From the NCBI RefSeq assembly GCF_001439815.1, contig NZ_JYLM01000014.1, positions 45,941 through 109,940 on the forward strand: DNA of 64,000 bases, in the 5' to 3' direction. The notes beneath the pieces are model-generated. The model searched no databases and was not told where the DNA came from. It worked only from the letters and a program-made list of their open reading frames with translations. The position numbers and the translations under genes are program-made. The stretch is from Pseudomonas orientalis. Lineage in GTDB: Bacteria; Pseudomonadota; Gammaproteobacteria; Pseudomonadales; Pseudomonadaceae. Positions within the stretch are counted from its first letter, which is position 1. Every line of letters starts with the position of its first letter. This document shows, in pieces, positions 26,158 to 34,333 of this stretch.

Positions 26158-27450
26158 ATGAACAGCAAAGTCGACGAAACCCCTCATTTGCTCCGTCAGC
26201 GCGAGCAATTCGTGCCCCGTGGCCTGGTCACCGCGCACCCCCTGGTGATCGATCGCGCCCAGGGCGCCCAAGTGTGGGACGTGGATGGCAAGCGCTACCT
26301 GGATTTTGTCGGCGGTATCGGCGTGTTGAACATCGGTCACAACCATCCCAGGGTGGTCGCGGCGGTGCAGGCGCAGTTGCAGAAAGTTTCCCATGCCTGC
26401 TTTCAGGTGGTGGCTTACCAGCCTTATCTCGACCTGGCCCAGCGCCTGTGTGAAATGATCGGCGGGCAGGACGCCTATAAAGCGGCGTTTTTCACCTCCG
26501 GCGCCGAGGCCGTGGAGAATGCGGTGAAGATCGCCCGCGCTCACACCAATCGCTCGGCAGTGATTGCCTTCCGGGGCGGCTTTCACGGCCGCACGCTGCT
26601 GGGCACCACGCTCACCGGCATGAGCCAACCCTACAAACAGAACTTCGGGCCGTTTGCGCCCGAGGTGTTCCACACACCTTACCCGAACGCCTATCGCGGC
26701 ATGACCAGCGAGCTGGCTCTCGCGGCCCTGGATGAGTTGCTCGCCACCCAGGTGGCGCCGGAGCGGGTAGCGGCGATCATCATTGAGCCGGTGCAGGGCG
26801 ATGGTGGTTTTCTCACCGCGCCGCCGCAGTTCTTGCAGGCGCTGCGCGCATTGGCCGACAAGCACGGCATTGTGTTGATCCTGGATGAAATCCAGACCGG
26901 CTTCGGCCGCACCGGCACCTGGTTCGGCTTCCAGCACGCCGGCATCCAGCCGGACCTGGTCACCGTGGCCAAGAGCCTGGCGGGTGGCTTGCCGCTGTCC
27001 GGCGTGGTGGGCAAGGCGCATATCATGGATGCACCACTGCCCGGCGGCCTGGGTGGCACCTATGGCGGCAACGCCCTGGCGTGCGCGGCGGCGCTGGCGG
27101 TGATTGATGCCTTCGAGGATGAGCACTTGCTGGCCCGCAGCCAAGTCTTGGGAGAGCGCCTGCGCCACGGCCTGCTCGGTCTGCAGGCGCGCTACCGGCG
27201 TATCGGCGACGTACGCGGCACCGGCTTTATGCTGGCCATTGAACTGATCAAGGATGACCCGGCCCGCACGCCGGATGCCGAGCTCAACCAGCGGGTCATC
27301 GATGAGGCCCGCGCCGGTGGTTTGCTGGTGATCAAATGCGGCGTGCACCGCAATGTACTGCGCTTTCTCGCGCCGTTGGTGACCACCGAGGCGCAGATCG
27401 ACGAAGCCCTGGAAATCCTCGACGGTGCCTTGGCACGGGTCTTGAACTGA
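26158..27450 (+). CDS. Class III aminotransferase, 4-aminobutyrate transaminase-like
   Basis: 430 residues from ATG 26158 (GGGAAA upstream). PLP-binding motifs: FTSGAEAVENAVKIAR, the FHGRTLLG block, LDEIQTGFGRTG (catalytic Asp) and the Schiff-base lysine in VTVAKSLAGGLPLSG. It matches GabT in length and order. It would transfer an amino group from an omega- or beta-amino acid to 2-oxoglutarate, producing a semialdehyde for the ALDH at 22339. The sequence fits GABA, beta-alanine or aminovalerate as substrate; which one is not decided. Confidence 0.88.
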   Translation: MNSKVDETPHLLRQREQFVPRGLVTAHPLVIDRAQGAQVWDVDGKRYLDFVGGIGVLNIGHNHPRVVAAVQAQLQKVSHACFQVVAYQPYLDLAQRLCEMIGGQDAYKAAFFTSGAEAVENAVKIARAHTNRSAVIAFRGGFHGRTLLGTTLTGMSQPYKQNFGPFAPEVFHTPYPNAYRGMTSELALAALDELLATQVAPERVAAIIIEPVQGDGGFLTAPPQFLQALRALADKHGIVLILDEIQTGFGRTGTWFGFQHAGIQPDLVTVAKSLAGGLPLSGVVGKAHIMDAPLPGGLGGTYGGNALACAAALAVIDAFEDEHLLARSQVLGERLRHGLLGLQARYRRIGDVRGTGFMLAIELIKDDPARTPDAELNQRVIDEARAGGLLVIKCGVHRNVLRFLAPLVTTEAQIDEALEILDGALARVLN

Positions 27451-27498
27451 GCCTGTGCCTGTTCAGGGTGAACTGCATCATTGGAGGCTGGATCGCAC

Positions 27499-28143
27499 AT
27501 GGGACTGACAGATTATCGAGCGTTGCTGATCGACTGCGACGAAGTGCTGGTGGACCGCGACTCGGGTGTGTGGGCCGCCTTGCAACCGCTGCTCGACAAC
27601 CGTGGCGGGCAGCCGCCCAGGGAGCAGGTACTGGCCGAATACAGTGCGGTGGTCGCAGCCTTGTACCCGCGCTTCGCGGAGCTGGGCTTCAGTGGCGTAC
27701 TGTGTTTCGCCCATCGCCAGCTCGCCGAACGCTGGGGCGTGCACGCCAGTTGGGAAGAGGGCATGAGCTTTGCCCGGTCCGCGGGCAATTGGTCACTGTT
27801 CGAGGATGCGCCGGGGGCCATGCTGTATCTGCGCAAGTTCTACCGGTTGCTGGTGCGTGGCGACCGGGATGCAGAGGATCGCGGTGTGTTGTGCGAACGG
27901 CTGGGCATCGCACCGGAAGATTTCATTTCCCTGGCCGATGACCTGCAATGGCTCAATGAACCGGCGCAAGAGGTGCAACCTGTGCTGCATGTGACCGGGC
28001 CATCGGTCGGCGCGCAGGGCACGCTGGACCGCTGCCTGATCGGCCGCCACCGGCCCCGGCAGCCGTCGCCCTGCGCGGCGCAGTATTGCATCAACAGCAT
28101 GGCCGATCTGGTGGCGCAGCATCAGCTGTCTTTACGGCGCTGA
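27499..28143 (+). CDS. HAD-like hydrolase (haloacid dehalogenase family, atypical)
   Basis: 214 residues from ATG 27499; GGAGG lies at about 12 bases, a long spacing. Motif I LIDCDEVLVDRDSGVW has Asp-x-Asp but lacks the following DGTL, and LHVTGPSVGAQ may be the C-terminal acidic-loop equivalent, so catalytic competence is unclear. It lies 48 bp after the aminotransferase and 44 bp before the Lrp gene, making a probable three-gene unit. A second HAD gene opens the operon at 13677, so two HAD proteins flank the pathway. Confidence 0.75.
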   Translation: MGLTDYRALLIDCDEVLVDRDSGVWAALQPLLDNRGGQPPREQVLAEYSAVVAALYPRFAELGFSGVLCFAHRQLAERWGVHASWEEGMSFARSAGNWSLFEDAPGAMLYLRKFYRLLVRGDRDAEDRGVLCERLGIAPEDFISLADDLQWLNEPAQEVQPVLHVTGPSVGAQGTLDRCLIGRHRPRQPSPCAAQYCINSMADLVAQHQLSLRR

Positions 28144-28187
28144 TTTTGCTAGAAGATTGCTTACAAACGGCAGTCAAGAGGTACGCA

Positions 28188-28676
28188 ATGGAAGGTCAAG
28201 TGAAGCTGGACCGGATCGACATCAGCATTCTGGTCGAACTGCAAAAAGACGGCCGCATGACCAACGTCAGCCTCGCCGATGCCGTGGGCCTGTCGGCCAG
28301 CCCCTGCCTGCAACGGGTCAAGCGACTGGAGTCGGCGGGGTATATCTCCAGCTACAAGGCGCACTTGAACCTGGCCAAGATCACCGACTCGGTCACGGTG
28401 TTCACCGAGATCACCCTCAGCGACCACAAGCGCGAAGACTTCGCCAAGTTCGAATCCAATATCCGCCTGGTGGACGAAGTGCTCGAATGCCATTTGATCA
28501 GCGGTGGCTACGATTACCTGGTGCGCTTCATGACCCGCAGCATCCAGCATTACCAGGAAGTGGTGGAAAGCCTGCTGGACAAGAACATCGGTATCTCCAA
28601 GTACTTCAGCTACATCGTGATCAAGTCGCCGGTGCTCAAGGATGGCGTGCCGCTGCGTAAACTGCTGCGGCACTGA
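28188..28676 (+). CDS. Lrp/AsnC family transcriptional regulator
   Basis: 162 residues from ATG 28188 (AGAGG upstream). N-terminal winged HTH (LDRIDISILVELQKDGRMTNVSLADAVGLSASPCLQRVKRL, residues about 7-48) and a C-terminal RAM ligand domain (CHLISGGYDYLVRFMTRS). Lrp-type proteins sense amino acids. Placed at the end of the aminotransferase unit, it is the only regulator in the 13.7-28.7 kb island and the likely controller of both divergent operons there. Confidence 0.92.
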   Translation: MEGQVKLDRIDISILVELQKDGRMTNVSLADAVGLSASPCLQRVKRLESAGYISSYKAHLNLAKITDSVTVFTEITLSDHKREDFAKFESNIRLVDEVLECHLISGGYDYLVRFMTRSIQHYQEVVESLLDKNIGISKYFSYIVIKSPVLKDGVPLRKLLRH

Positions 28677-28678
28677 AC

Positions 28679-29845
28679 CTAGGGCGCGTTGCGGCTGTGG
28701 CGGTAGTCGCTGACCGCTTCGTACACCGCCTTGCGCAGGCGGTTGATACCACCGATAGGGCGGTGCGCTTCCACGCCGAACCAGGGGTTGAATGACTGAT
28801 TGTCGCAGGCCAGATTCAGCGCAGGGGTGTCGAAATCCTGCGCCGGGACCCGCACCTTGGCCACGGTTTCATAAGGCGCGTCGCTTTCCTTCCATTCGAT
28901 ACTGGTGTCTTCGATGGGCATGAATGCCTGCGGGTTCTGTCGCTGGATCTGCAACACGAAGCAAGCCGGCACGCGGTCGGTGGAGAGCTGCTGGTTCAGG
29001 GCGCTGCGCAGGAAGTTCGGCAGGTCCTGGTTCTGTTTGGGCAACTGGTATTCCGGACAGCTCTGCGGGTCGGGCGCGACGCGGAACTTGGCGTTGGCCG
29101 CGCCGAACTTGTAAGGCGACACCGAGAAGTAGGTGGTCTGCGTCGGGCTGGCCGGGGCGGGGGCGAGGGTGGCCAGGGCGATGAACAGGTGGCGTATCTG
29201 CCAGGTGCGTGGGTCGGCCTTGGGGAAGAACGCCAGCACTTTCTTGCCATCCGCCTGGGCACCGATGTTCTGCGCATATTCGGCCACGTCGCTGACAAAG
29301 AAGTTCGGGTGGCTGAACATCACGAAGTCCTGCTCGGTGCGCCCTTGTTGATCGGCCATCAGCTGTGTGCCGGGCACGTCCAACAGCTTGATGGCCATGC
29401 CGCGGGCATCGCGGATGCTATCGAATTGCGGGTAGGCGTTGCCGTTGGACAGCCGCATCATCGCCTGCCAGGTTTTACCCGGCGTGGCGAACACGCCCTG
29501 ACGCAGTGCCGGGTCGAGATCGGCCAGCACATTGACTTCGGCTTTCACACAACCGTGGGCCTTGGCGTGAGCATCGCGCAGGTAGCGCGTGCCCTCGCGG
29601 TGCTGGTCGACGATGCGCACGGCGGTCTGGATGATGCCCTGGGTCATGGCGGCTTCACCGGGCGGAATCTGCTCATCCGGCGACACCGGGCCGCTGTGTT
29701 GCCAGGCGTACCAGGCGCTGGCGCATAGCCAGCCGAGCAGGCCGAGACCCACCAGCCACAGCAGGGTTTTGCCGAGAAACCGGCCGATACGCAGCCAGAG
29801 GCGAGCGAGCAGGGAAGGTCGGTCGTAGGGGGATCGAATCATCAT
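28679..29845 (-). CDS. Membrane-anchored catalase-like haem protein
   Basis: 388 residues with one N-terminal transmembrane helix (about residues 25-48) and a catalase-fold body: RDAHAKAHGCVKAEVNV (distal His region), MRLSNGNAYPQFDSIRDARGMAIKLLDVPG and the C-terminal NRLRKAVYEAV, which could supply the proximal tyrosine. It is shorter than classical catalases and resembles SrpA-like catalase-family proteins attached to the periplasmic side. It overlaps the upstream di-haem cytochrome gene by 4 bp, so the two are translationally coupled and probably act together on peroxide or organic peroxides. GGAG precedes ATG 29845. Confidence 0.82.
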   Translation of the reverse strand: MMIRSPYDRPSLLARLWLRIGRFLGKTLLWLVGLGLLGWLCASAWYAWQHSGPVSPDEQIPPGEAAMTQGIIQTAVRIVDQHREGTRYLRDAHAKAHGCVKAEVNVLADLDPALRQGVFATPGKTWQAMMRLSNGNAYPQFDSIRDARGMAIKLLDVPGTQLMADQQGRTEQDFVMFSHPNFFVSDVAEYAQNIGAQADGKKVLAFFPKADPRTWQIRHLFIALATLAPAPASPTQTTYFSVSPYKFGAANAKFRVAPDPQSCPEYQLPKQNQDLPNFLRSALNQQLSTDRVPACFVLQIQRQNPQAFMPIEDTSIEWKESDAPYETVAKVRVPAQDFDTPALNLACDNQSFNPWFGVEAHRPIGGINRLRKAVYEAVSDYRHSRNAP

Positions 29846-31650
29846 GGCAGTTGTTGCTCCAGCGGGCCGCCCAGCACTTTGAGGTATTCCAGCAGCGCCC
29901 AGCGTTCCTGCGGCAGCAAGCCACGGCCGATGACGCCGTTGCCACGCTGGCCGGCACGGAATTCGTGGCCGCTGTTGTGGTTGCCGGTGATTGTGGTATC
30001 GAACACAAAGGCATTCTTGAACGCGTCGGTCTCAAAGCCGAGATGGCGCGGATCATAGTTGAAGGTGCCTTTATAAAAGGTGGTGCTGCGCTCGTCCTGG
30101 GGCGAGAGCAACTGGTAGATCGTCGGCACCGAACCGTTGTGCAGGAACGGCGGCGTTGCCCACACGCCCGCCAGTGGCCGCGCTTTGTAGGCGCGCAACT
30201 CGCGCACGCCGATGGGCAGGCCGTAACCGTCCAGGCGCGGGCGCTCGGCCGCGGTCACGCCGGCGGCGCGGTAGGCGTGGTCCTCGACGAACGCGGTGAC
30301 GTAGGCCAGGCCTTTGGCCACGGACATCTTTTTCAGGTCCAGTGGCTCGGTCGGCGTGGGGTGCAGTTGGACATTGAGACTGGCCAGCTCCGCCGGGTCC
30401 CATTGCAGCGCGCTGAGGTCGTAGCGCTGGTCGGCAATGTTGTTGGCGGTGCCGGGGTCGGTGCCGATGTAGTCCACCGGCAGCATTTTCAATTGCTGCA
30501 CCGGCCGGCCGCCTTCTTGCGTGACGGTGGGCACGTGACAGCCGGCGCAGTTCTCGGCGAACAATGTGCGACCCTGGGCGGCAAGGGGCTTGTCGATGGC
30601 GCCGAACAGGTCTTCGGGCCAGGTCGGCGGCTTGAGACGCTGCAGGGTTTCTTCGATCAGGTTCAAGTCGCGTACCCGTACGCTGGAGGGGTAGCGCGCA
30701 TCGCCCTGCAGGGGCTGGCCGGCGCTGTCGAAGAAATCCAGCGTCGCGCCGACGCCGAGGGCTTCACCGATATTGCGCGCCATCGGTTGCTGGGCCGAAC
30801 CGTTCCATTGCACCCAGTCGAAGGTCCAGATATCCCACAGTTGCGGGTAGTCCACCGGTGCATTGGCGATGCGATAGTTTTCCGGGGAAATGGCATCGCC
30901 AAAACTGGCGTTGGCGATGCGGCCGAAGGCGTCGGTGCGCCCCGGCCCTTCCTGGGTGGGGTAGAGGCCACGGTGGGTATCGTTCCAGGCGACCTTGAGG
31001 AAGCGGTTCAGCGACTGTTTGAAGTCCTGGCGCAGTTGGCTGTGCTCGGCGTCGTAGCGCTCACCCAGGACCTGGCGGGCGAAGCGCTCGAATTTCCACG
31101 GGTTGTAATACGTTGCCGCAAGGCTGGCGACCAGGGCCTGGCCGAAGCTGCCGCCGCGCAGGGTCGGCACGCTCGAGGGCAGTACATGCTGGGCGGAGCC
31201 GCCGTCGATACGCAGGGCCTGTCCTTTGAAGTGCAGCTCGCCGGTGTGACAGGCGGCGCAGGTGATATCCAGGTATTCAACGTTGCTACCGGCGTTTTTA
31301 TGCCGGGCAAAACCCACGGGCAGGTTGCCGGGGTTCTGCGCGCTGGGCGCCTGCCTGGGGTCCACCAGGAAGCCGAAACGGGCCAGGTACTCCGGCGTGG
31401 CAAAACGGCGCTCGGAAAAGGGCAGCTCCAGCGCGGTGAACCAGTCGTAGTGCAGGCCTTTGACCTGGGTGCCCTGGGGCGTGAAGTAATAGGTCTGGCG
31501 GTCGGCGGCACTCCATTGATCCTGATAGTGCACCTGCTCCACGGGCACGTAGTCCGGCAGCCTGGGGTTGACCGTGTAATAGAGCACCACGGCCAGTATC
31601 AGGCCCAGCGCCAGGAGGATCAGGAGTAAGACACGGGTAAAAATGCGCAA
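29842..31650 (-). CDS. Di-haem c-type cytochrome, MauG/RoxA-like peroxidase family
   Basis: 602 residues with an N-terminal signal anchor, two covalent haem sites CAACH (131-135) and CAGCH (368-372), and the motif WATPPFLHNGSVPTIYQLL, which is characteristic of RoxA/RoxB-type oxygenases and related di-haem peroxidases. The start is TTG 31650, supported by AAGGA eight bases upstream. It is periplasmic. The partner gene encodes a catalase-like protein. Plausible roles are peroxide reduction or oxidative attack on a large or hydrophobic substrate; rubber oxygenases have the same architecture, but the substrate here is unknown. Confidence 0.83.
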   Translation of the reverse strand: MRIFTRVLLLILLALGLILAVVLYYTVNPRLPDYVPVEQVHYQDQWSAADRQTYYFTPQGTQVKGLHYDWFTALELPFSERRFATPEYLARFGFLVDPRQAPSAQNPGNLPVGFARHKNAGSNVEYLDITCAACHTGELHFKGQALRIDGGSAQHVLPSSVPTLRGGSFGQALVASLAATYYNPWKFERFARQVLGERYDAEHSQLRQDFKQSLNRFLKVAWNDTHRGLYPTQEGPGRTDAFGRIANASFGDAISPENYRIANAPVDYPQLWDIWTFDWVQWNGSAQQPMARNIGEALGVGATLDFFDSAGQPLQGDARYPSSVRVRDLNLIEETLQRLKPPTWPEDLFGAIDKPLAAQGRTLFAENCAGCHVPTVTQEGGRPVQQLKMLPVDYIGTDPGTANNIADQRYDLSALQWDPAELASLNVQLHPTPTEPLDLKKMSVAKGLAYVTAFVEDHAYRAAGVTAAERPRLDGYGLPIGVRELRAYKARPLAGVWATPPFLHNGSVPTIYQLLSPQDERSTTFYKGTFNYDPRHLGFETDAFKNAFVFDTTITGNHNSGHEFRAGQRGNGVIGRGLLPQERWALLEYLKVLGGPLEQQLP

Positions 31651-31896
31651 GTTAACTATCCTTGTCGAGGGGTCGCGTTGTTATGCCACTACGCCAGGGG
31701 GGCGGCAAGTGGCCATGAGCCTGGAATGACAGCTCCCACGATCCGTCGTGGGCCTGCATCATGAATGAAATTGCTTTTAAACACGTGAACTTATCAGACG
31801 TTTCCTGCTCACATGCCGGTAGCCATTGGTCGTGGCCGCCTGATAAGCTCGCGACTTTATTCGAATGCCCTTTTGGCGCATGAACAAGGAAATAGC

Positions 31897-32637
31897 ATGA
31901 AACAGCATCGGTTGGCGGCGGCGGTGGCCCTGGTTAGCCTGGTACTTGCGGGTTGTGATTCGCAGACCAGCGTAGAGCTGAAAACCCCGGCGCAGAAAGC
32001 TTCCTACGGCATCGGCCTGAACATGGGCAAAAGCCTTGCTCAAGAAGGCATGGATGACCTGGACTCCAAAGCGGTAGCCCAAGGCATTGAAGATGCTGTC
32101 GGCAAGAAAGAGCAGAAGCTCAAAGACGACGAACTGGTTGAAGCGTTCGCCGCACTGCAAAAGCGCGCTGAAGAACGCATGACCAAAATGAGCGAAGAGT
32201 CGGCGGCGGCCGGCAAGAAATTCCTCGAAGACAACGCCAAGAAAGACGGCGTGGTCACCACCGCTTCCGGTCTGCAGTACAAGATCGTGAAGAAGGCCGA
32301 CGGCGCACAGCCCAAGCCTACCGACGTAGTGACTGTTCACTACACCGGCAAGCTCACCAACGGCACTACCTTTGACAGCTCCGTGGACCGTGGCAGCCCG
32401 ATTGACCTGCCGGTCAGCGGTGTGATCCCGGGTTGGGTCGAAGGCCTGCAACTGATGCATGTTGGCGAGAAGGTCGAGTTGTACATTCCGTCCGACCTGG
32501 CCTACGGCGCCCAGAGCCCGAGCCCGACGATTCCAGCCAACTCCGTGCTGGTATTCGATTTGGAGCTGCTGGCGATCAAGGACCCAGCCAAGGCTGAAGC
32601 CGCTGAGGCACCTGCTGCACCTGCCGCCAAGAAGTAA
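31897..32637 (+). CDS. FKBP-type peptidyl-prolyl isomerase lipoprotein (FkpA/Mip-like)
   Basis: 246 residues from ATG 31897 (AAGGAA upstream). Lipoprotein signal with lipobox LAGC (Cys about 20), an N-terminal helical dimerisation domain (SYGIGLNMGKSLAQEG...) and a C-terminal FKBP domain (VTVHYTGKLTNGTTFDSS, IPGWVEGLQLMHVGEKVELYIPSDLAYG). It folds proteins in the periplasm or outer membrane. The Ala/Pro-rich tail is low-complexity. A strong terminator follows at 32659-32688. Confidence 0.93.
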   Translation: MKQHRLAAAVALVSLVLAGCDSQTSVELKTPAQKASYGIGLNMGKSLAQEGMDDLDSKAVAQGIEDAVGKKEQKLKDDELVEAFAALQKRAEERMTKMSEESAAAGKKFLEDNAKKDGVVTTASGLQYKIVKKADGAQPKPTDVVTVHYTGKLTNGTTFDSSVDRGSPIDLPVSGVIPGWVEGLQLMHVGEKVELYIPSDLAYGAQSPSPTIPANSVLVFDLELLAIKDPAKAEAAEAPAAPAAKK

Positions 32638-32658
32638 TCGGCGCTGCGAATAACGACA

Positions 32659-32688
32659 CGCCCCGTTTCGACGGGGCGTTGTTGTTTT
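32659..32688 (+). terminator. Intrinsic terminator after the FKBP gene
   Basis: Hairpin CGCCCCG-TTTCGA-CGGGGCG followed by TTGTTGTTTT, 22 bp after the stop codon. Confidence 0.85.
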
Positions 32689-32738
32689 CGGGCCTGCTCA
32701 AACGATGCGACTATCTACCTGACTCCCTGAGATCAAAA

Positions 32739-32768
32739 TGTGGGAGGGGGCTTGCCCCCGATGGCGGC
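32739..32768. repeat. Single REP unit
   Basis: One REP palindrome (TGTGGGAGGGGGCTTGCCCC continuing into CGATGGCGG) without an inverted partner nearby. Confidence 0.88.
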
Positions 32769-32946
32769 CTCTGGGCCGACCAGGATGCTGGATTGGACCG
32801 AGTACATATCCGTTTCTGCGGTCATGGCTGCTAATGGTTCCGCTTTTACAGCGGCTCACTTTTGAAAAGCCGGAATGCCGGCCCAGTCAAAAGTAAGCAA
32901 AACGCTCTTGCCCCACCACTCGGCACCTCGCCCAGGCTCGGTGTGC

Positions 32947-33053
32947 CCGAACGCAGGCTTGAATCCGTGGGCCGCCGCCACGCGCCATCCATGGCGCGGG
33001 GCGGCTAACCCGGCGTCCTGCCGGGTTACCCACGAATTCAAGCCTGCGTTCGG
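32947..33053. repeat. Nested inverted repeat with cloverleaf-like fold (core of a longer dispersed-type element)
   Basis: Outer arms of 25 bp (32947-32971 and 33029-33053) match at 24 of 25 positions. Between them are two further perfect hairpins: CGCGCCAT/ATGGCGCG (32981-32998) and TAACCCGGC/GCCGGGTTA (33006-33028). The surrounding 32826-33110 has the character of long non-coding intergenic repeats seen in fluorescens-group genomes. No open frame of interest; function unknown. Confidence 0.75.
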
Positions 33054-33374
33054 CCAGCGTGGTTTAACGGGGCGCCTAAGATCAAAAGCAGATCAAGATC
33101 AATATCAAGAGCGGCTCGCTTCGCATCGTGGTTACGGTGGGCGATACGCAGGTAGGCCATTACAGGTACTCCAGCTGTCACGTTGAAGCCTGCGCAAATC
33201 CAAACGAACGTCCCCAACCTGACACAGTCTGATATAAGACTCGAGCACGGGTAGCCGCACAGACCTGCCAAGTCAATGAATTATTGGGATTTTCTGATGT
33301 GCGCAAAAAACGCCCGATCTGACTGCAAGCCTTGTAGTCCGCGGCTTTCAGCCATGAAAAAAGGCTCTGTTCAC

Positions 33375-33405
33375 AAGGTTATCCACAATTTGTGTGGATA
33401 ACCTT
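33375..33405. promoter_or_regulatory. Perfect palindrome with two inverted consensus DnaA boxes
   Basis: Arms AAGGTTATCCACA (33375-33387) and TGTGGATAACCTT (33393-33405) flank ATTTG. Each arm contains the exact 9-mer TTATCCACA, the high-affinity DnaA box, in opposite orientation. The second arm is followed by TCTGT, so a transcript could also form a terminator-like hairpin. It ends 26 bp before the YkvA start. Confidence 0.6.
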
Positions 33406-33431
33406 TCTGTCGTATGGAACTGGAGTGACAC

Positions 33432-33887
33432 ATGAAACCACCTTTCAATTTCACCCGTTTCCTGCCCATGGCCGCACGCTTGCTTGGGCGTGGCCGTCTG
33501 CCAACTCTGTTGTTTGCCGTCGCGGCCAAAAGCTCGAACCAGGGCAATCGGTTGGGCCAGCTCAAGGATGATCTCAAGCTGCTCCAGGCGCTGTGCCTGG
33601 CCTACTGGCGCGGCGAGTATCGGGCAATCAGTCCCAAGGCGTTGATTTCGGTGGTGGCGGGGCTGATGTACTTCCTCAGTCCGATTGACGCGATTCCGGA
33701 TTTTATTCCCATGTTCGGCATGTTCGACGACATCGCTGTGCTGGCCTGGGTCATGAAGACTCTGAGTGGTGAGCTCAGCGCGTTTCGCAACTGGCGCGAT
33801 GCGCAACGCCCGGAAAAGCTGGCGGTGGTTGAGCGCCTGCCGGCCACGCCCGAGCTGCTCGCCCAGGAAAACCCGCAAAAAAACTAA
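33432..33887 (+). CDS. YkvA/DUF1232 family membrane protein
   Basis: 151 residues. The DUF1232 core is ISPKALISVVAGLMYFLSPIDAIPDFIPMFGMFDDIAVLAWVMK (about residues 65-108), with the hallmark SPxDxIPDxIP loop between two hydrophobic helices. Function is unknown in the family. TGGAGTGACAC precedes the start. The upstream region carries a double DnaA-box palindrome that may control it. It is followed by an XRE regulator gene 107 bp downstream. Confidence 0.82.
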   Translation: MKPPFNFTRFLPMAARLLGRGRLPTLLFAVAAKSSNQGNRLGQLKDDLKLLQALCLAYWRGEYRAISPKALISVVAGLMYFLSPIDAIPDFIPMFGMFDDIAVLAWVMKTLSGELSAFRNWRDAQRPEKLAVVERLPATPELLAQENPQKN

Positions 33888-33956
33888 TGTTGTTGGCTAT
33901 CCCCGGCGACCTTCGTGGCTGTTAGGATTACACTTCCAGGGAGGAAGTAAGGAAAT

Positions 33957-33971
33957 AACTTACTTAGTAAG
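33957..33971. promoter_or_regulatory. Short palindrome upstream of the XRE gene, candidate operator
   Basis: ACTTACT-T-AGTAAGT is a perfect 7-bp-arm inverted repeat about 25 bp before the XRE start codon, placed where an autoregulating Cro-like protein would bind. Confidence 0.5.
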
Positions 33972-33994
33972 TGTTTTTATCCTACGGGGCAGTC

Positions 33995-34333
33995 ATGGAT
34001 ATCCAGATCATTTCACGCAATGGCGAACCCGAATATGCGGTGTTGCCATGGGACCAGTACCAGGCGCTGCTCAAAGCCGCCGGTCAGCAGCAACCCACAT
34101 TGGCTTCTTCCCCTGTCGCACCGATTGCCCCCGAGCAGGACCTGCACCCGCTCGCAGCCCTGTGCGGCCTGCGTGAAGCCAAGGGCCTGGCGATCGAGAC
34201 CCTCGCGCGCACGGTGGGTATCAGCCCCTCGTACCTTGGTTTGATTGAACGTGGAGAACGCCAGCCGGATGCCGCCATTCGTCGCAGCCTGGCCTGGGAA
34301 TTGGGCGTTGCAGGTTGGAGGGAAGAATCGTGA
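33995..34333 (+). CDS. XRE-type helix-turn-helix regulator
   Basis: 112 residues from ATG 33995. The first 30 residues resemble a Phd/antitoxin-like opening (MDIQIISRNGEPEYAVLPWDQYQALLK); after a Pro-rich linker, residues about 60-100 form a Cro/CI HTH (LREAKGLAIETLARTVGISPSYLGLIERGERQPD). The 4-bp overlap with the next gene shows coupling. An antitoxin- or autorepressor-like role is possible. The upstream AAGGAAATAACTTACTTAGTAAGTG (33949-33973) contains the short palindrome ACTTACTTAGTAAGT, a candidate operator. Confidence 0.8.
   Translation: MDIQIISRNGEPEYAVLPWDQYQALLKAAGQQQPTLASSPVAPIAPEQDLHPLAALCGLREAKGLAIETLARTVGISPSYLGLIERGERQPDAAIRRSLAWELGVAGWREES

Larger units (their letters stand above)
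32638..33431. other. 800-bp intergenic region rich in repeats and structured DNA
   Basis: No credible gene. In order: the FKBP terminator, a single REP (32739-32768), a long nested inverted repeat (32826-33110) able to fold as a three-way junction, and a perfect 13-bp-arm palindrome containing two consensus DnaA boxes (33375-33405) just before the YkvA gene. Confidence 0.75.

Noticed and set aside
33375..33405. Replication origin
   Set aside because: Only two DnaA boxes and no dnaA/rpmH genes or AT-rich unwinding element nearby; kept only as a regulatory or titration site.
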